DNA from: Acidobacteriota bacterium
Lineage (GTDB): Bacteria; Acidobacteriota; Terriglobia; Terriglobales; Acidobacteriaceae
DNA: 64,000 nt
Direction of reading: 5' to 3'
Assembly: GCA_018268755.1 (NCBI GenBank)
Contig: JAFDVW010000007.1
Span: forward strand, 1 to 64,000
The position numbers and the translations under genes were made by a program. Position 1 is the first letter of the stretch, and each line of letters opens with the position of its first letter. The notes under the pieces were generated by a model. The model was not told the origin of the DNA. It searched no databases and saw nothing but the letters and a program-made list of their open reading frames with translations. Below, piece by piece: positions 25,421 through 32,844 of the stretch.

Positions 25421-27406
25421 ATGGGGCGTTTCGGGCAAGGGCTCGCCAGAATTTGGCGTACAGGGAACCATTCCTTGGCTTCTGCCACCTTCCGCCTGCG
25501 TCCCGGCTTGGCGCTGTTGAGCATCGTCGCCATCTTCTCCTTGTTCCTGGAAATTCAACTTCTGGAGCAGCTCGACAGCCTGCGCCGTTACATGACAGCG
25601 CAGGAAATCGCCGTCGATGCCGGCTTCGCTTTACTTCTGCTGCTTGCCATCGCTTTCTTATGGTGGCTGGGCATTCTGGCGGCCGGAGGCATCGTCCGCC
25701 TGTTGGCATGGCGGAAGCGATGTAGCCTCAGTTGGTTATGGTATTGCTGGCTGCTTCCCCCTGCGGCCTATCTGGTACTGCGCTTCGCCCGAGCCCTGCG
25801 CATGGCAATCTTTCCTACCTGGCGGGGCGGCGTCTTTCTCCAAATTTTCTGCGTGCTGGGCCTGACCTGGCTTTTTCTCAGCGTCCTGCGCAAGGGCGGC
25901 GTGGGAGAGTTGCAACGCACCTGCCGCAGCCGTTTCGCGCCCATCGCTTGGGCCCATTTCGGCCTGGTTGTGCTTGCCCTGATCATGTCGTGGGGCCAGG
26001 GCGTCTATCTTTTCCACAACTTCAGCCATCCCGGACGGAGTGTGCGGGCGGAAAATTTGGCCGACATCTATCTCATCACAATCGACACCCTGCGCGCCGA
26101 AGACACCTCGCTTTACGGATACAGCCTGCCCACCACGCCCAACCTGGAGCGCTTTGCCCAGAAGAGCTTTACCTTCGATTATTTTTTTGCCAACTCCAAC
26201 TTCACGACGCCCACCACCACGACCATCGAAACCGGCAAGCTGCCCTGGTCGCACCGTGTGTTCCAGTTTGGCGGCTTCACGCGAGACCAGACCCAGCAGG
26301 AAAATCTGGCGGCTGCGCTGCGCCAGCGCGGCTACTACACCGCGATGATCTCTTCCAACTTCGCGGCCAGTCCCTTCCACCATCGCACCCTTACCAGCTA
26401 TGACACGGTGGAATACGCGCCGCCGCTGGGGACTTCCGGCTTCTGGCTGAAAAACACCAACCTGATCGGCGCCAATACACAAGCCACGCTGGCCTATAGT
26501 TTGCTGCACCGGCTCTTCGAGGTCAGTGAAGCCCTCGATCGCTGGCTGTGGCGCAACCGCTACTTTTCCCCCGCCGAAGCGGTATTTTCCCGGGCCCGCA
26601 AGCTCCTGGAGCGTAAAGACATTTCTCAGCCCCGGTTCGTGTGGGTGCACATCTTCCCGCCGCACGATCCCTACTGGCCGCCCCAGGCTTACGAAAACCG
26701 TTTCCAGTCGTCGAGCAACGAATGCAGCGACTTCCACATTCAGAACCCCAAAAAGACGCCCCAGGATGCTTCTCCCGCGGAGCTACGCGCCTGCTACGAC
26801 GAGATGGTGCTCTACGCCGACCACGCGGTGGGCAAATTTCTGGATTGGCTGCAACAGACGGGACGCCTCGAGCACTCTCTGGTGATCATCTCCGCCGACC
26901 ACGGCGAGTCTTTCGAACATGCCCGGCTGCTGCATGGAGGGCCGCAGCTCTACAACGGCCTGATCCATGTTCCCTTGCTGATCCACGTGCCAGGGCAAAA
27001 GCAAGGGGCGCGCATTCCCCAGCTGTCGCAACAGGCAGATTTGCTGCCCACCATTCTGGACTTCGCCGGCATCCCAACCCCTTCCTGGAGTGATGGCGCC
27101 TCCCTCAAGCCGGCGCTGGAGGACAAGCCGATTCCGGGCCGTTACGTCTTCAGCATGAACTTTGAGAACAGCAACTCATTCGCCGCCATTTCGCAGGGAA
27201 ACATTGCCGTGCTGGATGATGAATTCAAGTTGGTGCACGACCTTAAGTCCCGGAAAGAATCTCTGTATCAATACAAGACGGACTATCAGGAGAAACACAA
27301 TGTTCTGCAAGCGCAACCCGCGGCCGCCCAGCGCTTGCGCACGGCCCTGCAGGAAAAGCTCTTGACGGTGAATGAGTCGTACGCCCCGGCGCAGGGCGGC
27401 CAATGA
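25421..27406 (+). CDS. Membrane-anchored sulfatase-fold transferase with Thr nucleophile
   Basis: 661 aa. About four to five N-terminal membrane segments (residues ~25-190) are followed by an alkaline-phosphatase/sulfatase superfamily domain (~215-600). The usual CxPSR motif is replaced by FTTPTTTTIETG with Thr262 at the nucleophile position, so formylglycine cannot form. Metal-site residues are present in ITIDTLRAEDTS and SADHGESFEH. This layout resembles phosphoethanolamine or phosphoglycerol transferases (EptA, LTA synthase type) more than sulfatases. Automatic annotation would probably say sulfatase. It overlaps the sulfotransferase gene by ATGA, implying a joint function in decorating an envelope glycan or lipid. 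Confidence 0.8.
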   Translation: MGRFGQGLARIWRTGNHSLASATFRLRPGLALLSIVAIFSLFLEIQLLEQLDSLRRYMTAQEIAVDAGFALLLLLAIAFLWWLGILAAGGIVRLLAWRKRCSLSWLWYCWLLPPAAYLVLRFARALRMAIFPTWRGGVFLQIFCVLGLTWLFLSVLRKGGVGELQRTCRSRFAPIAWAHFGLVVLALIMSWGQGVYLFHNFSHPGRSVRAENLADIYLITIDTLRAEDTSLYGYSLPTTPNLERFAQKSFTFDYFFANSNFTTPTTTTIETGKLPWSHRVFQFGGFTRDQTQQENLAAALRQRGYYTAMISSNFAASPFHHRTLTSYDTVEYAPPLGTSGFWLKNTNLIGANTQATLAYSLLHRLFEVSEALDRWLWRNRYFSPAEAVFSRARKLLERKDISQPRFVWVHIFPPHDPYWPPQAYENRFQSSSNECSDFHIQNPKKTPQDASPAELRACYDEMVLYADHAVGKFLDWLQQTGRLEHSLVIISADHGESFEHARLLHGGPQLYNGLIHVPLLIHVPGQKQGARIPQLSQQADLLPTILDFAGIPTPSWSDGASLKPALEDKPIPGRYVFSMNFENSNSFAAISQGNIAVLDDEFKLVHDLKSRKESLYQYKTDYQEKHNVLQAQPAAAQRLRTALQEKLLTVNESYAPAQGGQ

Positions 27407-28506
27407 TCGAACCCGCCAACAAAACCTTGCGCCTGTCCCGCGAGGCGTGGACCTCCCTTTCCCGCAAGGTGGACCCCCAAAAAAGCCGCCTCAACTGGAA
27501 GACGCGCCTGGGCTACGGGTGGAACGGCGCGATACATTCTCTTTTGGGAGATATCCAGAAAAGAAGCCATGCGGAAGCCTTGCAATTGGTCCAGCCCGAA
27601 CCACCGGTTTTTATTCTTGGCTTCTGGCGTTCCGGCACAACTTTTTTGCATGAACTCCTTTGCTGTGATCCGCAGTTCGGATTTCCCAGCACCTATGCCT
27701 GCCTGAATCCCTCGCACTTTCTGCTTTCGGAATCCTGGACGCGAAATCAAAACCAACGGACGACACAGCGCGCCATGGACGCCATGACCTATTCCTGGGC
27801 ATCTCCCCAGGAAGATGAGTTCGCGCTGCTTGCCCTGGGGGCGACTTCGCCCTACGAGGCCCTGCTGGTCCCTTCTCTGATGCGCGATGCGGAAACCCTG
27901 CTGGACCTGCGTACACGTTCCCGGGAAGACCAAGTACGCTGGGGCGAGACCCTGCAGCATTTCCTGAAGTTGCTTACCCTGCAGCAGAAAAAGCCATTGG
28001 TCCTGAAATCGCCTTCCCACGGATTTCGTCTGCCGGCATTGCAAGGGCTTTTTCCGGAAGCGCGCTACATCCTGATCGAACGCAACCCGTATGAGGTGTT
28101 CGCTTCCAACCTGAAATTGTGGCGGACCCTGGTGGGCCAGTATGGCTGGGAACAATGGCGGCCGGAAGAGATCGAAAATTTCATTCTTCGCGCCTATGTC
28201 CTGCACGAGGAGATCGTCAGCCAGCAAGCAGAGCAAGGAGGAGCCAAATTCATGGCGCGAGTCCGCTATGAGGATCTGGTCGCCGACCCGTTGCAGGAAT
28301 TGGAAAAGCTTTACGTTACGCTGGAGATTCCTGCCTGGCCAGCCGCCCAGGAGCGCATACGTCCCTATCTGGCGCAGGTCGCGGGACACAAGCGCAATCG
28401 TTTCGAAATCTCCTCCGCACAAAAGGCACGCGTGGACACCGCCTGGGGAGAGTGGATCGCAAAAAAGCAATACCTCTGGCCGGAACAGTACATCCGGCTG
28501 GCTTAG
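27403..28506 (+). CDS. Sulfotransferase family protein
   Basis: 367 aa. It is predicted to transfer sulfate from PAPS to a hydroxyl or amine acceptor. The 5'-phosphosulfate loop is GFWRSGTTFLHELL (residues 73-86). The 3'-phosphate motif is YILIERNPYEVFAS, with Arg227. LKSPSHGFRLPAL between them is a typical acceptor-side segment. It is cytoplasmic, with no signal. Translation is coupled to the upstream membrane transferase (ATGA). Its stop codon overlaps the stop of the convergent small membrane protein gene by 3 nt. No PAPS synthesis genes are nearby. Confidence 0.87.
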   Translation: MIEPANKTLRLSREAWTSLSRKVDPQKSRLNWKTRLGYGWNGAIHSLLGDIQKRSHAEALQLVQPEPPVFILGFWRSGTTFLHELLCCDPQFGFPSTYACLNPSHFLLSESWTRNQNQRTTQRAMDAMTYSWASPQEDEFALLALGATSPYEALLVPSLMRDAETLLDLRTRSREDQVRWGETLQHFLKLLTLQQKKPLVLKSPSHGFRLPALQGLFPEARYILIERNPYEVFASNLKLWRTLVGQYGWEQWRPEEIENFILRAYVLHEEIVSQQAEQGGAKFMARVRYEDLVADPLQELEKLYVTLEIPAWPAAQERIRPYLAQVAGHKRNRFEISSAQKARVDTAWGEWIAKKQYLWPEQYIRLA

Positions 28507-28724
28507 CTTTCCGGAGGAGCCGGTTCCGTCCCTTCCTGCTGGATCCCGCGCAGGCGATGAATAATCTTTTTTCCGAAGAGATAAATCTTGTTGGCGAAAA
28601 TCATCCAGGCGCCCCAGATGAGCGCCAGGATCGGCGCAAGAATCTGAAACAGGGCGCCGCCGCTGGGATCACCGTAAGCAAAAGCCGGAAGCGGGAGCGC
28701 TAAGGCGCACAGCAGGAGGACCAC
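28503..28724 (-). CDS. Small exported/membrane protein
   Basis: About 73 aa if started at the GTG at 28724. It has a signal peptide (VVLLLCALALPLPAFA) followed by YGDPSGGALFQILAPILALI, a membrane helix, and a basic tail FGKKIIHRLRG. The frame remains open to an ATG at 28841, but the extra 39 residues are basic and protein-unlike, so I prefer the GTG. GGAAG lies upstream of it. I do not know its function; I remember the AYGDPSGG-plus-one-helix layout from other Acidobacteria. It is convergent with, and overlaps, the sulfotransferase stop. Confidence 0.6.
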   Translation of the reverse strand: MVLLLCALALPLPAFAYGDPSGGALFQILAPILALIWGAWMIFANKIYLFGKKIIHRLRGIQQEGTEPAPPES

Positions 28725-29113
28725 ACTCGAGCCGCGAGACTTCCTACATCGAGCGTGGAGGACGGGAGAGATCCGCTGTTTGCGGAACCAGCCGAAAACT
28801 GGGAGTTCCCGGCAACGCGAGAGCCTGCGGTTGATATGCAATGAAAGCCCCAGTACACGCCCGGCCCGAAATCCAAGGCATGTGGAATTGCCCTCATCAT
28901 AATGACCAGGCCCTTGAAATCAACATATAACTTGGTCAAACAATGTAAAACTTTGTCTTGTCTCAATCGCTTTTTTGCATAAGCTCTATAAAACTCCTTA
29001 TGGCCGATGGGCCGGTCAAAGAAACCCGCCATGATTTCCAGCCCTTCTTGCTCTCCCCGCAGCTCGCGGATACCCGAAAGCATGCGACTGAGGCCCCTCG
29101 CGGGCGTCGAGGG
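28725..29113. other. 389-bp non-coding stretch with AT-rich regulatory-looking patch
   Basis: No convincing gene. An open minus-strand frame through it lacks protein character. The patch 28915-28995 is much AT-richer than its surroundings. It contains ACAATG-TAAAA-CTTTGT (28940-28956), an inverted repeat with one mismatch, which could be an operator or promoter region for the small membrane protein gene on the minus strand. Confidence 0.4.
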
Positions 29114-29683
29114 TCAGGATGCCGTCCCCTGCAACCCCAACTGCTCCGCGATACTCCGCAGCGCCTCGATACAGAAGGCGATGTGTTCCTCCAGGTCCAC
29201 CCCCAGCGCTGCCGCTCCGTTCACGATATCGTCGCGATTCACACTGCGGGCAAAGGCCTTGTCCTTCATCTTTTTGCGCACCGATTTCGCATCCACCTCG
29301 GCCAAGGACTTCCCCGGTTTCACCAGGGCCACGGCGGTGATGAAGCCAGCCAGCTCGTCACAGGCGAACAGGGCCTTTTCCATGGGCGTGTCCCGGGTGA
29401 CGCCGGTATATTCCGCGTGCGAGAGGATGGCACGACGGATTTCCTCCGAATAGCCCCGCTCTTGCAGGATCTCGTTCCCCTTGTAGGGATGGTCGTCCAG
29501 ACTTGGGAAACGGTCATAGTCAAAGTCGTGCAGCAGGCCGACAATGCCCCACAACTCTTCTTCCCCGCCAAATTTACGTGCGTTGGCGCGCATGCAGGCC
29601 TCCACCGCCAGCGCATGTTTGCGCAAACTTTCTGATTGGGTGAACTCAGTTAGTAACCCCCACGCTTTGTCCCGTTCGTTCAT
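29114..29683 (-). CDS. HD domain-containing protein
   Basis: 189-aa metal-dependent phosphohydrolase-type protein. The HD signature is in VGLLHDFDYDRFP. An upstream histidine (RKHALAVEACM) and later AILSHAEYTGV and FACDELAGFI complete the helical fold. I chose the ATG at 29683 (MNERDKAWGLLTEF) because the upstream 31 codons look random. Relatives are often called HDIG-domain or hydrolase proteins, with nucleotides as probable substrates. It is divergent from the zinc-ribbon XRE regulator gene, with 182 nt between them. Confidence 0.8.
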   Translation of the reverse strand: MNERDKAWGLLTEFTQSESLRKHALAVEACMRANARKFGGEEELWGIVGLLHDFDYDRFPSLDDHPYKGNEILQERGYSEEIRRAILSHAEYTGVTRDTPMEKALFACDELAGFITAVALVKPGKSLAEVDAKSVRKKMKDKAFARSVNRDDIVNGAAALGVDLEEHIAFCIEALRSIAEQLGLQGTAS

Positions 29684-29865
29684 GTTTTTCCCCTGATTCC
29701 AAGTGGTTTTGCCGAGCATCTTCAGCGTTCCTACGGTTTTTCCCGGCGGTTTGTGGAATTTTCCCTTGACTTCCACAGGAGCATTCCCGCACAGTACGCG
29801 GAGGTTTGGAACCCCGTATCTTGTTTGGTTCCAGGAGAAGCCCGCTCTGGCCCTCCCACACCTAC

Positions 29866-30405
29866 ATGGCTACGACTCTTGCCCCGGTAGATTCCAGGGA
29901 AGTTGTCCGTTGTGATCGCTGCTTGCTGGTCCAGTTCCGTACCACTAACAACATGTGCCGTCGTTGTCACGGCTCGTTGGACGAGGACGAACCGGAAGTG
30001 ATGGCGCCCACCCCTATTCCCCAGATGATGCCGACCCACGGCACGGGGAGAGGGCACCTGAACCTGGCGGCCTCCATCCGCTCGCTGCGACTGCGCAACG
30101 GCCTGAGTCAACGGCAATTGGCCACGCGCATGTCCGTGCCGCGGACCTACGTCTCCAAAATTGAAAATGAAAAAGCCACCCCGACCCTTTCCTCACTGGA
30201 ACGGCTGGCGCGCGCCCTGGAAGTCAGCGTGCCCGAGCTGCTTTCCGGCGGCGAACGCAGCCGCCAGGAAGAAGTCGGCGAGCTGATCAAAGACCAGTTT
30301 ATCTCGGAACTGCTGCCCTTCGTCGCGCAACTGAATGGCATGCAGATGTCGAGTGTTCTGGCGCAGGTCCGCGATATGACCTTGCGCCCGCGCCGCAGCG
30401 CCTAG
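29866..30405 (+). CDS. XRE-family regulator with N-terminal zinc ribbon
   Basis: 179 aa. Cys16, Cys19, Cys31 and Cys34 (CDRC...CRRC) form a short zinc-ribbon-like knuckle. A flexible Pro-rich linker follows, then an XRE HTH at ~68-125 (LRNGLSQRQLATRMSVPRTY, SKIENEKATPTLSSLERLA). The C-terminal ~45 residues are helical. The ATG at 29866 starts a protein-like sequence. The 20 codons upstream do not. The combination suggests a redox- or metal-sensing repressor. Its targets are unknown, but the divergent HD gene and its own promoter are candidates. A strong terminator follows. Confidence 0.78.
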   Translation: MATTLAPVDSREVVRCDRCLLVQFRTTNNMCRRCHGSLDEDEPEVMAPTPIPQMMPTHGTGRGHLNLAASIRSLRLRNGLSQRQLATRMSVPRTYVSKIENEKATPTLSSLERLARALEVSVPELLSGGERSRQEEVGELIKDQFISELLPFVAQLNGMQMSSVLAQVRDMTLRPRRSA

Positions 30406-30510
30406 TCCGCAGCGCGGCAGAGACCCTCGGTCCGGCGGAATTCGCCTGGCTACCTCTCGCCCGCGCTCGTGACGCTTAACGTTTTTCTCCGGGCAACCAG
30501 CCAACTGCAT

Positions 30511-30538
30511 GCCGGGACCGCAAGGTCCCGGCTTTTTT
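30511..30538 (+). terminator. Rho-independent terminator of the zinc-ribbon regulator gene
   Basis: GCCGGGACC, GCAA tetraloop, GGTCCCGGC followed at once by TTTTTT: a textbook intrinsic terminator. It begins about 105 nt after the XRE stop and 5 nt before the end of the convergent ATPase gene. Confidence 0.93.
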
Positions 30539-30542
30539 CTGC

Positions 30543-31112
30543 CTAGAGATTCGCCAGCACAAACTGCGCTCGTTCTCGCACGGATGCCTGGGGCAGCACG
30601 AGCAGCTGATAACCACACTCCTGGTATGCCTCGGTCAATTGCGCATAGACCCGCACCGCCTCTTCGTAAGTTTGCTTCCGTTCCGCATCGGGGTGGTAGA
30701 TCTCCGGCCATGGCGGCGCAATAAAGACGCGTGGGTTATAGCGGCAGCTTTGGCAGGCTTGCCGGATGGTCGCGACAGCATCTTGACCGCCCGAAGTTCG
30801 GTGGAGAGAGATGATGCCGGTATAGGCAAGAACGTCGGGAATACCGCGATCGACGAACGTGGCCGCGGCGGGCGAACGATAACTCTCAAAATCGGCGACC
30901 GAGCGCTGCAGCATCACGGCCGTGTATTTCGCGGTGTCCGCCCAGGGCAGCGCATCTCCTCCGCTTTCCACTTGTTCCTGGATAATCTGCCGCGCCACTT
31001 CGGACACAGTGGCATAGCCACGCCGCTCAAGCTCTCGCAAGAGCGTGGTCTTCCCTGCCCCTGGGCCGCCGGTGATCACGTACAGTTTGGAATTGGTGGA
31101 TGGTGGGATCAC
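30543..31112 (-). CDS. AAA-family P-loop ATPase
   Basis: 189 aa. Walker A is GGPGAGKTTLL at residues 15-25. FVDRGIPDVLAYTG resembles the DRG-type element of nucleoside/NMN kinase-like AAA_28 proteins, and RVFIAPPWPEIYHPDAERKQ carries the conserved PPWxxIYxxDxER segment of that family. The probable role is a small-molecule kinase or a phosphoinositide/nucleotide-binding ATPase. The substrate is unknown. It is on the same strand as malQ, 135 nt downstream of it, so it may be co-transcribed or separate. Confidence 0.8.
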   Translation of the reverse strand: MIPPSTNSKLYVITGGPGAGKTTLLRELERRGYATVSEVARQIIQEQVESGGDALPWADTAKYTAVMLQRSVADFESYRSPAAATFVDRGIPDVLAYTGIISLHRTSGGQDAVATIRQACQSCRYNPRVFIAPPWPEIYHPDAERKQTYEEAVRVYAQLTEAYQECGYQLLVLPQASVRERAQFVLANL

Positions 31113-31247
31113 ACGGCACTCCTCTGCCTTTCGGAGGGAAACAGCATTTCCTCAGAATTGGCGCACACTCGAAGAATCCCTGCCTCTTCTGCAACTCTCG
31201 GGGTGCCTCAACTCGCGGAGTTTCCGCATGACAGGATGGGAATCGCG

Positions 31248-32777
31248 CTAGGCCGCGAAGTCGTCCCCTTGCGGCACCGAAACTGGTTGGGGCAGACGAT
31301 CGGTCACCTCGGCCAGCCGCGCGAGTTTTTCGGCCAGATCGCGGCGCAGGCTGCCGTGAGGATAGCGCCAGTGATAATTCCCGGTGGGCGTGCTGGGCGT
31401 GTTCAGCCGCGCCTCGCTGCCCAAGCTAAGAACGTCTTGCAAGGGCGCCACCGAGAAGCTGGCGACGGAGCTCTGCGCCAGGCGGATCAGGGCCCAGTTC
31501 ACCCCGTCTTCACAATTGCCGACCAAGGCCTGGACCGAGCGCCGTTCGTAGTCTGAGACCGAGTTCCACCACCCCAGCGTGGTGTCATTGTCGTGGGTGC
31601 CGGTATAGATGACGCGGTCTTCGTGCAGGCGATGCGGGAGATAGATGTGCGCGCCGGGGTCGCCAAAGGCAAATTGCAGCACCGCCATCCCGGGAATTTG
31701 CAAACCATCGCGCAAGGCATTGACATCGGGGGTAATGATGCCCAGGTCCTCGGCGAAAAACGGCAGGCCACCCAGGGCATCGCGCAGTTTATAGAACAAA
31801 TCCTCGCGTGGGCCATCCACCCAGCGGCCATGCATGGCGGTGGGCTCATGGGCGGGGATTTCCCAGAACTGGGCGAAGCCGCGGAAGTGGTCCAGGCGAA
31901 TGAAGTCACAGGTGTGCGCCGCCCAGCGCAGGCGCTGGATCCACCATTCGTAACCGTTGGCGCGCATGGCGTCCCAGTTGTACAGGGGATTGCCCCAACG
32001 CTGTCCGGTGGCGCTGAAGGCATCGGGCGGCACGCCGGACACGACCTCCGGCTGCAAATCATCGCGCAGGCGGAACAGATCGCGGCGCGCCCAAACATCG
32101 GCGCTGTCATAGTCCACGAAAATCGCGATATCGCCGACCACCCGGATGGAACGCTGCGCGCAGTACAGGCGCAGCGCCCGCCACTGTTCCCAAAAGAAAA
32201 ACTGGACTACACGGCGCAAGTTGGTTTCGCGGGAAAGTTCGGCGCGGGCCTGGTCGAGAGCGGCGGGTTCGTGGCGCGCCAGTTCGCGCGGCCAGGTGTC
32301 CCATTGTTGACCGTGGTAACGCTCACGCAGCGCGTCGAAGAGCACGAAGTCTTCCAGCCACCAGCGGTTCTCTTCACAGAACCACTGGAAACGCCCGCGC
32401 GCGTGCTCGGGGGCCCGTTCCAGGAAGTTCCCCGCGGCTTCATTGAGCAGAGGCACCTTGCTGGCGATGACATCTTCGTAATAAATGGGAGTGATGTTTT
32501 CCGATAGGGACGCCAGACGCGAGCCGTCCAGCCAGCCCTTCTCCACCAGGCGTTCCAGGCTGATGAGCAGCGGATTGCCGGCAAAGGCGGAGGTCGAGGA
32601 ATAGGGAGAATTACCTTTGGCGGGCGGGCCCAGCGGCAATACCTGCCAAAGCCCCTGGCGGGCTTCGGCCAGGAAATTCAGGAACTCGTAAGCAGCCGGG
32701 CCGAAGTCCCCGATTCCTCCACGCGAAGGAAGCGAGATCGGATGCAGCAAGATTCCGGTCAAGCGGGGAAATACCAT
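31248..32777 (-). CDS. malQ: 4-alpha-glucanotransferase (amylomaltase)
   Basis: 509-aa GH77 enzyme that disproportionates maltodextrins. The catalytic residues are visible: nucleophile Asp296 in IRLDHFRG, acid/base Glu343 in FFAEDLG, and transition-state Asp396 in GTHDND. The spacing matches characterised bacterial amylomaltases. The N-terminus PRLTGILLHPISLPSRGGIG and the GNSPYSSTSAFAGNPLLI segment are family hallmarks. The length is standard. It sits between a periplasmic folding factor gene (67 nt upstream) and the AAA ATPase gene. No other glycogen or maltose genes are present. Confidence 0.95.
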   Translation of the reverse strand: MVFPRLTGILLHPISLPSRGGIGDFGPAAYEFLNFLAEARQGLWQVLPLGPPAKGNSPYSSTSAFAGNPLLISLERLVEKGWLDGSRLASLSENITPIYYEDVIASKVPLLNEAAGNFLERAPEHARGRFQWFCEENRWWLEDFVLFDALRERYHGQQWDTWPRELARHEPAALDQARAELSRETNLRRVVQFFFWEQWRALRLYCAQRSIRVVGDIAIFVDYDSADVWARRDLFRLRDDLQPEVVSGVPPDAFSATGQRWGNPLYNWDAMRANGYEWWIQRLRWAAHTCDFIRLDHFRGFAQFWEIPAHEPTAMHGRWVDGPREDLFYKLRDALGGLPFFAEDLGIITPDVNALRDGLQIPGMAVLQFAFGDPGAHIYLPHRLHEDRVIYTGTHDNDTTLGWWNSVSDYERRSVQALVGNCEDGVNWALIRLAQSSVASFSVAPLQDVLSLGSEARLNTPSTPTGNYHWRYPHGSLRRDLAEKLARLAEVTDRLPQPVSVPQGDDFAA

Positions 32778-32844
32778 GCGTCAGCCAAGGCCTTTCGTCG
32801 ACTGCGTGCCGGCGGCGGCATCCTGCCCGGCGCCCGGCGGCGAA

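Noticed and set aside
25421..27406. Annotation as an active sulfatase
   Set aside because: The catalytic Cys/Ser needed for formylglycine is replaced by Thr262, so sulfatase chemistry of the usual type is not possible.
28700..29083. 127-codon minus-strand open frame
   Set aside because: It runs through the AT-rich patch and overlaps the signal peptide region of the small exported protein. No family features.
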